A stretch of DNA of 64,000 nt from Isoalcanivorax pacificus W11-5 (GCF_000299335.2 NZ_CP004387.1:1302001-1366000); one strand, 5' to 3'; shown: positions 1 through 11,443, counted from the stretch's first letter. Made by a program: numbers and translations. Notes: generated from the sequence alone by a model not told the origin.

Positions 1-1
1 C

Positions 2-574
2 TTCGCTTACCTGATGACGGTCAACCCGGTGGCCAGTGTGGCCGACCTGCAGCGCCAGAAAGTCTGGCTGCCGGCGAATGATTCCGGCTCGGCCATGGCG
101 GTGAAGGAATTTGATGTGTCGCCGGTGGTGCTGAATATCGGTGCGGTGCTCACCTCGTTGCAGACGGGCGTGATCGATGCCTTTGCCGCGCCGCCGGTGG
201 CGGCGCTGACGTTGCAGTGGTACACCCGTGTGGGCCATCTCACAGACATGCCGCTGCTGTACACCTACGGCGTGCTGGCGATCGGCAAGCAGCATCTGGC
301 GCGTATCTCCGACGAAGACCAGCAGGTATTGCGCGAGGTATTGACCACCGCCTTTGCCGAACTGGACCGCGCCGAGCGGCAGGGCAATCGCGAGGCCTTT
401 GCCGCCGTCAAGGCGCAGGGCCTGGAAGTGGTTACGCCGAATGCCGAACAACTGGCCGAGTGGCGTGCCCGGTCGCAGCGCGCCACCGAGCGGCTGGTGG
501 AAAACGGTGAAATCAGCCAGGGCATGCTGGACCGTCTGAACGGCCTGCTCAACGATTTCCGCGCCCAACAGTGA
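2..574 (+). CDS. dctP: TRAP transporter solute-binding protein DctP, C-terminal part
   Basis: Open from the left edge of the window, so the start lies outside; about 190 C-terminal residues are visible. In TRAP transporters this periplasmic protein captures an organic acid or related anion and hands it to the DctQM membrane pair. Visible are the late lobe (TYGVLAIGKQHL) and a helical C-terminus rich in Glu, Arg and Gln, as usual in the family. The next gene, dctQ, starts 7 bp after the stop and dctM overlaps dctQ, which makes the assignment firm. The ligand cannot be told from this fragment. No sign of decay. Confidence 0.9.
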   Translation, partial: FAYLMTVNPVASVADLQRQKVWLPANDSGSAMAVKEFDVSPVVLNIGAVLTSLQTGVIDAFAAPPVAALTLQWYTRVGHLTDMPLLYTYGVLAIGKQHLARISDEDQQVLREVLTTAFAELDRAERQGNREAFAAVKAQGLEVVTPNAEQLAEWRARSQRATERLVENGEISQGMLDRLNGLLNDFRAQQ

Positions 575-581
575 TGCCTGC

Positions 582-1070
582 ATGAACACCTTGCTGCGCT
601 GGCTGCACCGGCTTGAAGATGCGCTGATTGTGATCGTGCTGGTGGGCATGGTGTTGCTGGCGGTGACGCAGATCCTGCTGCGCAATCTCAACGGCACCAG
701 CCTGGTCTGGGTCGATCCGCTGTTGCAGAACGCGGTGCTCTGGATCGGCATGCTCGGTGCCATGATTGCTTCGCGCAACGACGAACATATCCGTATCGAT
801 ATCGCCTCGCACTATCTGTCGCCCTTGCTGCGCCGCGCCCTGTCGTTGCTGGTGGACCTGTTCACCTGTGCTGTGTGCGCGGTGGTGGCCTGGTTCAGCC
901 TGCACTCGGTGCGTGATGAGGCGTCACTGGGCATGAACGCCTTTTCCGGCATCCCGGCCTGGTGGTTGCAGATCATCATTCCGGTGGGCTTCACCCTGAT
1001 TGCACTGCGCTACGCGGTGCTGTTTGTGCTCAACATGGCCGGCCGCCGGCCGGGGCTGGCGGACGCATGA
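582..1070 (+). CDS. dctQ: TRAP transporter small permease subunit DctQ
   Basis: 162 residues, normal for DctQ. Four hydrophobic segments are visible (about residues 12-33, 45-65, 85-105, 127-150), with the WVDPLLQNAVLW region after the first helix typical of the family. The protein pairs with DctM in the inner membrane and docks the loaded binding protein. The start is the ATG 7 bp after the dctP stop, and the stop overlaps the dctM start as ATGA, indicating translational coupling. Confidence 0.9.
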   Translation: MNTLLRWLHRLEDALIVIVLVGMVLLAVTQILLRNLNGTSLVWVDPLLQNAVLWIGMLGAMIASRNDEHIRIDIASHYLSPLLRRALSLLVDLFTCAVCAVVAWFSLHSVRDEASLGMNAFSGIPAWWLQIIIPVGFTLIALRYAVLFVLNMAGRRPGLADA

Positions 1071-2356
1071 TCTGGCTGCTGATTCTGCTACTGGTGGTGA
1101 TGGCGCTGATTGGTGCGCCGCTGTTCGCCATCATGATCGCTGCGGCGGCGGTGGGGTATTACAGCCTCGACATCGACCTGTCGGTGCTGCACATCGATAT
1201 CTACCAGCTCAGTGATTCCGTGGTGCTGATGGCACTGCCACTGTTCACCTTTGCCGGCTTCCTGCTCAGCGAGGCGAAAACCGCTGACCGCATGCTGCGG
1301 CTGTCGCAGGCGGCGTTCGGCTGGATGCCGGGCGGCATGGCGTTCGTGGCGCTGATTGCCTGCGCCTTTTTCACCGCGCTGACCGGTGGCAGCGGCGTGA
1401 CCATCGTGGCGCTGGGCGGCCTGTTGCTGCCGGCACTGCTGAAAGGCCAGTACCCGGAGCGTTTCAGCACCGGGCTGGTGACCACCTCTGGCAGCCTCGG
1501 GCTGTTGCTGGTGCCGTCGGTGCCGCTGCTCATTTACGGCATCATTGCCCAGCAGATGTCGCAGCAACTGGACATGCCGTCGGTGGAGATCGTCGACCTG
1601 TACCTGGCCGGCATCGTGCCGGCGTTGTTGATGATCGGGCTGCTGTACGGCTATTGCCTGTGGGCCACCCGCAAGAATCCGATTCCGCGCCAGGCGTTTG
1701 CATGGCGTGAACTGCGCAACGCGGCCTGGGAAGCGCGCTGGGAACTGCCGCTGCCATTCGTGGTGCTGGGCGGTATTTTCTCCGGCTTCCTGGTGATCAG
1801 CGAGGCGGCGGCTATCACGGCGCTGTATGTGCTGATCGTGGAAGTGTTTGTGTACCGTGAGATCGGCCTGCGGCGCCTGCCGGGGTTGATGCGCGAATCG
1901 ATGGTCATGGTCGGCGGGATTCTGCTGATCCTGGCGGTGGCGATGTCGTTCACCGGCTATCTGGTCTATGCCGGCGTGCCCGAGAAGCTGTTCGCCTTTA
2001 TGCAGGAACACGTTTCCAGCAAGCTGATGTTCCTGATCCTGCTGAATATCGTGTTGCTGATTCTTGGCGCGCTGCTGGATATCTTTGCGGCACTGGTGAT
2101 CATGGTGCCGCTGTTGCTGCCGGTGGCGGTGGGCTACGGGATTGATCCGGTGCATCTGGGGATCATCTTCGTGGCCAATATGCAGATCGGCTATTTTACG
2201 CCGCCGGTGGGGATGAACCTGTTCATTGCCAGCTACCGTTTCCGCAAGTCCATTACGGAGCTGTATTCGGCCACGATACCCTTCATGTTCGTGTTGATCC
2301 TGGCGCTGTTGCTGATTACCTATGTGCCGCAGTTGAGTCTGTTTCTGGTGCGGTAA
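1067..2356 (+). CDS. dctM: TRAP transporter large permease subunit DctM
   Basis: 429 residues, almost wholly hydrophobic, about 12 membrane segments. DctM is the Na+-coupled transport channel of TRAP systems. The family pattern is clear: a conserved GGSGVTIVALGGLL stretch around residue 110 and a late NMQIGYFTPPVGMNLF segment. The reading frame is open 105 bp further upstream, but the ATG at 1067 is chosen because it overlaps the dctQ stop (ATGA) and is followed at once by the first membrane helix. Last gene of the TRAP operon; it converges with the acetyltransferase gene. Confidence 0.92.
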   Translation: MIWLLILLLVVMALIGAPLFAIMIAAAAVGYYSLDIDLSVLHIDIYQLSDSVVLMALPLFTFAGFLLSEAKTADRMLRLSQAAFGWMPGGMAFVALIACAFFTALTGGSGVTIVALGGLLLPALLKGQYPERFSTGLVTTSGSLGLLLVPSVPLLIYGIIAQQMSQQLDMPSVEIVDLYLAGIVPALLMIGLLYGYCLWATRKNPIPRQAFAWRELRNAAWEARWELPLPFVVLGGIFSGFLVISEAAAITALYVLIVEVFVYREIGLRRLPGLMRESMVMVGGILLILAVAMSFTGYLVYAGVPEKLFAFMQEHVSSKLMFLILLNIVLLILGALLDIFAALVIMVPLLLPVAVGYGIDPVHLGIIFVANMQIGYFTPPVGMNLFIASYRFRKSITELYSATIPFMFVLILALLLITYVPQLSLFLVR

Positions 2357-2397
2357 AAGTGATGCCGGGTTTGCGGGAGTGAGGTGATGCCTGAACG

Positions 2398-2424
2398 TGG
2401 CGGGAGGCGCTGTGTTGTTCCCGC
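2398..2424. terminator. candidate hairpin between convergent genes
   Basis: A 7-bp perfect stem (2398-2404 with 2418-2424) and a 13-nt loop lie between the stops of dctM and the acetyltransferase gene. There is no T-run, so terminator function is only suggested by position. Confidence 0.3.
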
Positions 2425-2433
2425 CCTTATCGA

Positions 2434-2997
2434 TCAGGTCCTGCGCAGAATTTTCGTCATGCTGAAACGCGGAATCGTCACACCGGCACGGGTGACGGTT
2501 TCCTCGGCTTCCATCTTGAACCCCATCTGCTCAAAAAAGCGCTTCGCCGCCAGGCTGGCATGCGTGTGCAGCACGTCCTGCCCGAGGATACGCGCTTCGT
2601 CTTCCAGATACTGGCAGAGCAGGGTGGCGACGCCGTAGCCGGCCAGGCCGGGTGCGACGTACATCATGTGCAGGGTATTTTCCGGATGCAGTTGGGCGAA
2701 GCCACCGGCACGGCCGTCGAGGTCGGCAACGATGGTGACGCCTTGTTCAAGGCCAGCGACGAACGCTGCCGCGTCGTCGGCGGCGGAGGCCCAGGCCTTG
2801 CGTTGCGCGGGGGAATAGAAGGCGGCGCCCTGGCCGTGAATGGCGGCGCGGAAAATGCGCGGCAACAGTTCGGCGTCGGCCGCTTCCATGGGCCGAATAA
2901 AAAACGGCCCGCCATCCATCACCGGCAGGCTGTCGTCAGTGTCCGGTGGTGTCTCCAGCCCGGGTCCGGTGCGCCGGCGGCGCAACCAGTCAAACAT
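2434..2997 (-). CDS. GNAT family N-acetyltransferase
   Basis: 187 residues. Residues 30-185 form a GNAT fold: FIRPMEAADAELLPRIFRAA at the start, then motif A (MMYVAPGLAGYGVATLLC) whose glycine-rich loop binds acetyl-CoA pyrophosphate, then HTHASLAAKRFFEQMGF, the usual motif B with its late Phe/Tyr. Substrate unknown. The first 25 residues, with an Arg cluster and an acidic stretch, are outside the domain. Single gene, transcribed toward dctM; 23 bp separate it from the small coiled-coil gene upstream, so the two may be co-transcribed. Confidence 0.85.
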   Translation of the reverse strand: MFDWLRRRRTGPGLETPPDTDDSLPVMDGGPFFIRPMEAADAELLPRIFRAAIHGQGAAFYSPAQRKAWASAADDAAAFVAGLEQGVTIVADLDGRAGGFAQLHPENTLHMMYVAPGLAGYGVATLLCQYLEDEARILGQDVLHTHASLAAKRFFEQMGFKMEAEETVTRAGVTIPRFSMTKILRRT

Positions 2998-3020
2998 GGG
3001 CCGGCTCCGTGGCGGGACGG

Positions 3021-3278
3021 TTATTCAGTGGGTTCATCCGCTGTCTCTCTCTGGCGGGCCAGTTCCTCGGCCAGCCGTTCCAGGTAGGCGTCCTGAAGCT
3101 TCAGCAGACGCTGTGTTTCGGCCAGTTGTGCCGCCAGGGCGTCGGTGCGCTCGGCCAGTTCCTGGCGTTCGCGTTGCGCGGCATCACGCTGTTCGGCAAG
3201 CAGTGCCTCGCTGTCGTCAGCGGCCAGGGCCGGGCCGGACAGGCTGGCAAACAACAACAATGTGACGGCGCGGCGCAT
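3021..3278 (-). CDS. small periplasmic coiled-coil protein
   Basis: 85 residues: an N-terminal signal peptide (MRRAVTLLLFASLSGPALAA, likely cleaved after Ala20) followed by an unbroken charged helix rich in Glu, Gln, Arg and Leu with heptad spacing (residues 25-78), so an exported coiled coil. The frame stays open for 155 codons upstream, but codons before this ATG give a low-complexity His/Arg-rich sequence, so the signal-peptide start is preferred. Function unknown; I do not recognise a family. Confidence 0.65.
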   Translation of the reverse strand: MRRAVTLLLFASLSGPALAADDSEALLAEQRDAAQRERQELAERTDALAAQLAETQRLLKLQDAYLERLAEELARQRETADEPTE

Positions 3279-3443
3279 GAGAACCCCCGGTCCTGTTCGC
3301 CTCTGGGATAGGTGCCCGGCGGTCGCAACGGTGCCGGGAGGGCGATGATAGCAGACTTGCGGCCCGTACTCTCTCGCCCCGCGTGCCCCGCCTGTCCGCC
3401 TCGTGGCATGATGCTCTACAGCCCCGCGGCGCAGGAGGGCGCC

Positions 3444-3845
3444 ATGAAACGTATTCCCTCGATCGGCACATTGATGACGCCGTTTCCCTGGCATCTGGAT
3501 ATTTCGGCCACCGTGCAGGCGGCCCGCGCGCTGATGCTGCGCCATGGTATCCATCACCTGCCAGTGACCGACCCCGACCATCATGTGCTGGGCCTGCTCA
3601 GTCTGGGCGCTATCCCCGACACGCCGGAGCCAGTGGCGGACTGGCTGATGCCGGTGCCAAGGCTGGACGTCCACACCCGCGCGGATGAGGTGCTGGAGAT
3701 GATGGCGGAGACGCACCAGTCGATCGTGGTGTTGTGTCACCACGACCGGCTGGCGGGGATCTTTACCTGGACGGATGCCTGCAATGCCTTTGCCGCCCGG
3801 CTGCGCGAACCCTTCCTGCCGTCAGGCGGCGATGACGCCGCCTGA
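3444..3845 (+). CDS. CBS domain-containing protein
   Basis: 133 residues, two consecutive CBS repeats and nothing else. Repeat 1, residues about 6-58 (TLMTPFPWHLDISATVQ ... HGIHHLPVTDPDHHVLGLLS), repeat 2, residues about 64-122 (WLMPVPRLDVHTRADEV ... HQSIVVLCHHDRLAGIFTWTD). Stand-alone CBS pairs usually bind adenine nucleotides and modulate a partner; which partner is unknown. The ATG at 3444 is chosen over earlier in-frame starts because GGAGG sits 5 bp upstream. The stop is 9 bp from the convergent acnA stop. Confidence 0.82.
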   Translation: MKRIPSIGTLMTPFPWHLDISATVQAARALMLRHGIHHLPVTDPDHHVLGLLSLGAIPDTPEPVADWLMPVPRLDVHTRADEVLEMMAETHQSIVVLCHHDRLAGIFTWTDACNAFAARLREPFLPSGGDDAA

Positions 3846-3854
3846 GCGCGGGCG

Positions 3855-6605
<2,751 letters not shown>

Positions 6606-6745
6606 GACATGCTCCCTTGTCGGCAATTCGGGGGGCCTTTCATACTACGCGCACGGGACAGAGACATGAATAGCGACCTGAGTCGACAGGTTATAGGCAG
6701 AATCAATCATCACAACCGTCCGTCGGCGTGCGGGTGCGGGGACCC

Positions 6746-8395
6746 ATGATGGAACATGTGTATTACCAGTTTGCGGTGGTGCTGTTCGCCGCCACGGTGC
6801 TCGGGGTGCTGGCGATCCGTCTGCGGCAACCGCTGATCATCGCCTTCATTCTGGTCGGGATCCTGATCGGGCCTGCCTCGCTGGATCTGGTGACGGCGCA
6901 TTCGGAGATCCGTCTGCTGGCGGAGATCGGCGTCACCGTGCTGTTGTTTGTGGTCGGGCTGAAGCTGGACATGAACCTGGTCCGGCACCTCGGGCCGGTG
7001 GCGCTGGCGACCGGTTTGGGGCAACTGCTTTTTACCATTGTTTTCGGTTTTCTGATTGGCCTGGCGCTGGGCATGGACTGGATCAAGGCGGTGTATGTGG
7101 CCGTGGCGCTGACGTTCTCCAGCACCATCATCATCGTCAAGCTGCTGTCGGACAAACGCGAGATCGATTCACTGCACGGCCGTATCGCCATGGGCTTTCT
7201 GATCGTGCAGGACATCGCCGTGGTGGTGGCAATGATGGTGGTCGGCAGCCTCAGTGCCGGCGGCGTGACCGACGCCGGCCAGACCGGCCTGCTGGTGCTG
7301 TCGATCATCGCGCGGCTGGCGGTGGCATTGTTGCTGGTGGTGCTGATGATGCGCTATGTCCTGCCGCGCCTGATGGAGGTGCTGGCGCGCTCACCGGAGC
7401 TGCTGCTGATCTTCGCCGTGGCCTGGGGCACGTCACTGGCGACACTGGGTGAGCTGGCCGGTTTCAGCAAGGAAGTGGGGGCGTTTCTGGCCGGCTTTTC
7501 GCTGGCCTCCACGCGCTACCGCGAGGCGGTCAATGCGCGGTTGAGCAGCGTGCGGGATTTCCTGCTGCTGTTCTTCTTCGTCAATCTTGGTGCGCAACTG
7601 GAATTCGCTGCGCTCGGCAACGAATTACTGCCAGCGGCGGTTTTTTCGCTGTTCGTGCTGGTCGGTAACCCGCTGATCGTGATGGTGATCATGGGAATGA
7701 TGGGCTACCGCCGCCGCACCGGTTTCCTGGCCGGGCTGACGGTGGCGCAGATCAGCGAGTTCTCGATCATCTTCGTCGCCATGGGTATCAGCCTCGGCCA
7801 CGTGGATGACAGCACGCTGGGGCTGATCACGCTGGTGGGTATCATCACCATTACCCTGTCCACCTATCTGATCCTTTACTCACACCCGCTGTTTGACTGG
7901 CTCTCGCCGTGGCTGCGGCCGTTCGAGCGCCGCAATCCGTTTCGTGAAAATACCACCGCGCCGATAGTGGCCAGCGGCGCGCCGGTGATCCTGTTTGGCC
8001 TTGGCCGTTATGGCAGCCGTCTGATGCAGCGTTTGCGCGAACAGGGTATCGAGGTGCTGGGGCTGGATTTTGATCCCGAGATCATTCGCCATATGCGCCG
8101 TGACGGCTATCAGGTGGCCTATGGTGATCTGGAAAGTGGCGACTTCATCGACCATCTCCCGCTGGAGCAGGTGCGCTGGGTGATCAGCACGGTGCCGGAG
8201 CTGGGCGCCAACCTGAATCTGGCTGGCGTGCTGCGGGCGCGCGGCTATGCCGGCGCGGTGGCGGCCACGCTCCATCATGAGCGCGACGCCGAGGCATTGA
8301 CGCGTGCCGGGGTCAGCCATGTGCTGCGCCCTTACCGCGATGCGGCGGACTATGCGGCGACGCTGGTCAGTGAACAATCGTACCCGGTTCAATGA
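6746..8395 (+). CDS. CPA2-type monovalent cation:proton antiporter with TrkA-N domain
   Basis: 549 residues. Residues 5-385 form about 12 membrane helices of the Na+/H+ exchanger fold (LLFVVGLKLDMNLVRHLG, then FSSTIIIVKLLSDKREIDS). Residues about 410-540 are a cytoplasmic TrkA-N Rossmann domain with the nucleotide loop FGLGRYGSRL. This arrangement matches KefB/YbaL-type K+/H+ antiporters gated by nucleotide or metabolite binding. Two adjacent ATGs (6746, 6749) are possible starts. No KefF/KefG-type partner is adjacent, so glutathione gating is not indicated. Confidence 0.88.
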   Translation: MMEHVYYQFAVVLFAATVLGVLAIRLRQPLIIAFILVGILIGPASLDLVTAHSEIRLLAEIGVTVLLFVVGLKLDMNLVRHLGPVALATGLGQLLFTIVFGFLIGLALGMDWIKAVYVAVALTFSSTIIIVKLLSDKREIDSLHGRIAMGFLIVQDIAVVVAMMVVGSLSAGGVTDAGQTGLLVLSIIARLAVALLLVVLMMRYVLPRLMEVLARSPELLLIFAVAWGTSLATLGELAGFSKEVGAFLAGFSLASTRYREAVNARLSSVRDFLLLFFFVNLGAQLEFAALGNELLPAAVFSLFVLVGNPLIVMVIMGMMGYRRRTGFLAGLTVAQISEFSIIFVAMGISLGHVDDSTLGLITLVGIITITLSTYLILYSHPLFDWLSPWLRPFERRNPFRENTTAPIVASGAPVILFGLGRYGSRLMQRLREQGIEVLGLDFDPEIIRHMRRDGYQVAYGDLESGDFIDHLPLEQVRWVISTVPELGANLNLAGVLRARGYAGAVAATLHHERDAEALTRAGVSHVLRPYRDAADYAATLVSEQSYPVQ

Positions 8396-8559
8396 CCGGA
8401 AAGTCGCTGGCGCCAGGGGGGGAATGTCATATCCGGTCACTGCCGGTGAGTGCGCAAAGCTGCTAATGTCCCTGACCGTTCGTGAAACATCCCCTTGATT
8501 ATCCAGGTTGCCGGGCGCGTTGGCCGCCCGACAAGACCCGCAGGAAAGAGGAAGTGTGC

Positions 8560-9537
8560 ATGGCTTTGCCTGAGTTGTTCAAAGGTCGTTTGTCGCTGCC
8601 GGTGATTGCCTCACCGATGTTTATTGTCTCCGGTCCGGAGCTGGTGATTGCCCAGTGCAAGGCCGGCATCGTCGGTTCGTTTCCGGCATTGAATGCGCGT
8701 CCGCAGTCGGTGCTGCGCGAGTGGATCCAGCGCATCAAGCGCGAGCTGGCTGAATACGCCGACGCCAATCCGGGCAAGCCGGTGGCGCCGTTTGCCGTGA
8801 ACCAGATCTGCCACGCCAGCAATGACCGCCTGATCGACGACATGAAAGTGTGCGTGGAAGAACAGGTGCCGATCATCATCACCAGCCTGCGCCCGCCGTC
8901 GGAGCTGGTGGAAGCGGCCCATTCCTACGGTGGCCTGGTATTCCACGATGTGATCAACCAGCGCCACGCGCGCAAGGCCGCCGAGCAGGGCGTGGATGGC
9001 CTGATTCTGGTCTCCGCCGGTGCGGGTGGCCATGCCGGCACGCAAAGCCCGTTCGCGCTGCTGCGCGAAGTGAAGCAATGGTTCAAGGGCACCGTGATCC
9101 TGTCCGGTGCGATCGGTGATGGCCATGCGATTGCGGGTGCCGTCGCGATGGGCGCGGACTTTGCCTACATGGGGACACGTTTCATTGCTACCGAAGAGGC
9201 TAATTCCGACGAGCGCTACAAGCGCCTGCTGATTGAAGGGACCGCCGAGGACGTGCTCTACAGCAACCTGTTCACCGGCGTGCATGGCAACTATCTCAAG
9301 CAGTCGGTGGTGGAAGCCGGTTACGATCCGAACGACCTTCCGGAATCCGATCCGTCGAAAATGAATTTCGGTTCCGGCGGCAACAGCGACAAGAAAGTCT
9401 GGAAGGATATTCTCGGTTCCGGGCAGGGCATCGGCGGTATCACCGATGCGCCGCCGGTGGCGGAACTGGTGGAGCGTCTGAAGGCGGAATTTGCCGACGC
9501 GCGCGGGCGTTTCATCGATTACACCGCCCCGTTCTGA
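8560..9537 (+). CDS. nitronate monooxygenase (2-nitropropane dioxygenase family)
   Basis: 325 residues, a single FMN-binding TIM barrel. The N-terminus LPVIASPMFIVSGPELVIAQ and the FMN/active-site segment LVSAGAGGHAGTQSPFALL are family hallmarks, as is GAIGDGHAIAGAVAMGADFA near residue 190. These enzymes oxidise alkyl nitronates; the related enoyl reductases share the fold, so the exact substrate is open. Start chosen at 8560 because AGAGGAAG precedes it; an upstream in-frame ATG (8482) would add 26 residues of poor quality. Monocistronic. Confidence 0.88.
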   Translation: MALPELFKGRLSLPVIASPMFIVSGPELVIAQCKAGIVGSFPALNARPQSVLREWIQRIKRELAEYADANPGKPVAPFAVNQICHASNDRLIDDMKVCVEEQVPIIITSLRPPSELVEAAHSYGGLVFHDVINQRHARKAAEQGVDGLILVSAGAGGHAGTQSPFALLREVKQWFKGTVILSGAIGDGHAIAGAVAMGADFAYMGTRFIATEEANSDERYKRLLIEGTAEDVLYSNLFTGVHGNYLKQSVVEAGYDPNDLPESDPSKMNFGSGGNSDKKVWKDILGSGQGIGGITDAPPVAELVERLKAEFADARGRFIDYTAPF

Positions 9538-9543
9538 CCTGAT

Positions 9544-9577
9544 CTGCGGGGCGGGTGCAGTGCAACCCGTCCCGCAG
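9544..9577. terminator. bidirectional hairpin between convergent genes
   Basis: A 13-bp stem (9544-9556 with 9565-9577, one G-T pair) with an 8-nt loop lies 7 bp after the nitronate monooxygenase stop and before the SMR gene stop. No T-run; function inferred from strength and position. Confidence 0.5.
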
Positions 9578-9584
9578 CCCTGCG

Positions 9585-9896
9585 CTACAGCGCTTTCAGG
9601 CCCAGCATGCCGAGCGCGATCAGGCCGATGCTGGCCCACTTGAGCGGCGAAATACTTTCCCCGAACAGCAGCATGCCGGCCAGCACCGACCCCAGCAGGC
9701 CAATACCGACCCACAACGGATAGGCGAGTGACAGCGGCAATTCGCGCATGGCCAGCGCCAGTAGCGCGACGCTGCCGGCCAGTGCAGCGCCGACACCGAA
9801 CCAGAGCAGCACCGGCGCATCCGCGCCGAGGCGTTTCAGGCCCACGGCCCAGACCACTTCAAGCAGACCCGCGACAGACAGGAGAATCCAGGACAT
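9585..9896 (-). CDS. gdx: SMR family guanidinium exporter (Gdx/SugE type)
   Basis: 103 residues, four hydrophobic helices. It starts MSWILLSVAGLLEVVWAVGLKRLG, with the membrane Glu in LLEVVWAVGLK that binds substrate and protons in small multidrug resistance proteins; WAVGLK is the Gdx/SugE subgroup signature. The C-terminus LLLFGESISPLKWASIGLIALG motif also fits. The upstream RNA (see the riboswitch entry) has the two ACGR hairpins of the guanidine-II class, which supports export of guanidinium rather than quaternary ammonium compounds. ATG at 9896 is preceded by GAGGAA 6 bp upstream. Single gene. Confidence 0.85.
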   Translation of the reverse strand: MSWILLSVAGLLEVVWAVGLKRLGADAPVLLWFGVGAALAGSVALLALAMRELPLSLAYPLWVGIGLLGSVLAGMLLFGESISPLKWASIGLIALGMLGLKAL

Positions 9897-9915
9897 GACA
9901 GCTTCCTCATCAAGC

Positions 9916-9965
9916 GGGGCCGTCCCCTGGAGCAATATGAAGCTGGCAGAGTCGTCTCTGCCAGC
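9916..9965 (-). promoter_or_regulatory. guanidine-II (mini-ykkC) riboswitch
   Basis: Read on the minus strand: hairpin 1 is GCTGGCAGAG-ACGA-CTCTGCCAGC (9965-9942), a 10-bp perfect stem with an ACGA loop; 14 nt later hairpin 2 is GGGG-ACGG-CCCC (9927-9916), a 4-bp stem with an ACGG loop. Two stems capped by ACGR loops, just upstream of an SMR gene, is the defining architecture of mini-ykkC RNAs, which bind guanidinium and raise expression. The Shine-Dalgarno (9908-9903) is 7 nt past hairpin 2, consistent with translational control. Confidence 0.85.
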
Positions 9966-9971
9966 CGGGTC

Positions 9972-9999
9972 AGGATAGTGTCCCCGCCCCCGAATTCAA
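9972..9999 (-). promoter_or_regulatory. candidate promoter of the guanidinium exporter
   Basis: Minus strand: TTGAAT (9999-9994), 16-bp spacer, TATCCT (9977-9972); each box matches 4 of 6 consensus bases. The start point would fall about at 9965, the first base of riboswitch hairpin 1. The -35 overlaps the loop of the upstream hairpin. Confidence 0.4.
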
Positions 10000-10007
10000 G
10001 GGCGGGG
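9982..10007 (-). terminator. hairpin after the aldehyde dehydrogenase gene
   Basis: 8-bp perfect GC stem (9982-9989 with 10000-10007), 10-nt loop, beginning 8 bp after the dehydrogenase stop. No T-run, so a weak or factor-assisted terminator. Confidence 0.45.
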
Positions 10008-10015
10008 AGGTTATT

Positions 10016-11443
10016 TTACGGTGTGCGGATGACCAGCAGACGTTCTTCGGTCATGTCGCGAATAGCCCAGCGAATCCCTTCACGACCCAGGCCGGAATCC
10101 TTCACACCGCCGTAGGGCATGTTGTCCACCCGCCAGGACGGCACATCGCCGATCACCACGCCGCCGACTTCCAGCACGTCCCAGGCTTTCTGGGCCTTGT
10201 ACAGATCGCGGGTAAAGATACCGGCCTGCAGGCCAAAGGTGCTCTGGTTGACTTTTTCCAGCACCGTGTCGAAATCCTCGAACGGTTCCAGCACGGCCAC
10301 CGGGCCAAAGGCTTCTTCCTCGACGATGTTGCAACCGGCGGGTACGTTTTCCAGCAGGGTCGGTTCAAGCATGGCGCCGTCGCGCTTGCCGCCGCAGAGC
10401 AGGGTGCCGCCACGCTCCACGCCTTCGTTGATCCAGTTCTCCAGGCGTTTGGCCTCACCTTCGGAGATCACCGGGCCGATAAAGGTGTCTTCGTCACGCG
10501 GGTCGCCCATGCGCAGCCCTTTGGTTTTTTCCACCAGTTTCTGTTTGAACTTGTCGTAGAGTGTGGTGTGCACATAGATGCGCTGTACGCCGATGCAGCT
10601 CTGGCCGGACTGATAGAAGGCACCGAACACGATGCGTGCCACGGCGTCTTCCAGGTCGGCGTCGCTGTCCACCACACAGGCGGCGTTGCCGCCGAGTTCC
10701 AGTACCACCGGTTTTTTGCCGGCGCGGGCTTTCAGATCCCAGCCAACCGCAGGTGAGCCGGTGAAGCTCAGCAGTTTCAGGCGCTCGTCCACGGTGAACA
10801 GGTCCGCGCCTTCGCGGTGGCATGGCAGGATCGAAAATGCCCCTTTCGGCAGGTCGGTTTCGGCCAGCACTTCGCCGATGATCAGTGCGCCAATCGGTGT
10901 GCGGCTGGCGGGTTTCAGCACGAACGGGCAGCCGGCGGCGATGGCCGGGGCGACCTTGTGCGCGGCCAGGTTCAGCGGGAAGTTAAACGGCGAAATGAAC
11001 GAGCAGGGGCCAATCGGTACGCGCTTGGTGAAGCCGCGATAGCCTTTGGCGCGCGCAGAGATTTCCAGATTCAGCACTTCGCCTTCGATGCGCACGGCTT
11101 CCTCGGCGGCGACACGGAACGTGTCGATCAGGCGGCTCACTTCTCCACGGGAATCCTTGATTGGCTTGCCGGCTTCAATGCACAGCGCCATGGCCAGTTC
11201 TTCGGCACGTTCCTGGAACCGCTTGACGCAGTGGTTCAGGATCGCCTGGCGCTCATAGGGGGCCAGTGCGGCCATTGCGCTGGTCGCGTCCACGGCGGCG
11301 GCGATGCCCTGGTCAATCGCCTTGGCATCGGCCATGGCGACATAGGTGGCGACCTCACCGGAATATTTATCGGTGACTTCCAGGTCCTTGTTCGCGTACA
11401 CCGCCTCGTTGGCGAGGTAGTAGGGATAGGCTTCCTTCAACAT
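10016..11443 (-). CDS. aldehyde dehydrogenase family protein
   Basis: 475 residues, full-length NAD(P)+-dependent aldehyde dehydrogenase. Cofactor segment GPCSFISPFNFPLNL, catalytic Glu in VVLELGGNAACVV and catalytic Cys in SGQSCIGVQRIYVH are all present, with EEAFGPVAVLEPF and the late PYGGVKDSGLGREG. The natural aldehyde is not evident. It lies 38 bp downstream of the acetolactate-synthase-like gene on the same strand, so the two very likely form an operon; a ThDP enzyme producing or consuming a keto acid next to an aldehyde oxidase suggests a joint catabolic step (inference). Confidence 0.88.
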   Translation of the reverse strand: MLKEAYPYYLANEAVYANKDLEVTDKYSGEVATYVAMADAKAIDQGIAAAVDATSAMAALAPYERQAILNHCVKRFQERAEELAMALCIEAGKPIKDSRGEVSRLIDTFRVAAEEAVRIEGEVLNLEISARAKGYRGFTKRVPIGPCSFISPFNFPLNLAAHKVAPAIAAGCPFVLKPASRTPIGALIIGEVLAETDLPKGAFSILPCHREGADLFTVDERLKLLSFTGSPAVGWDLKARAGKKPVVLELGGNAACVVDSDADLEDAVARIVFGAFYQSGQSCIGVQRIYVHTTLYDKFKQKLVEKTKGLRMGDPRDEDTFIGPVISEGEAKRLENWINEGVERGGTLLCGGKRDGAMLEPTLLENVPAGCNIVEEEAFGPVAVLEPFEDFDTVLEKVNQSTFGLQAGIFTRDLYKAQKAWDVLEVGGVVIGDVPSWRVDNMPYGGVKDSGLGREGIRWAIRDMTEERLLVIRTP

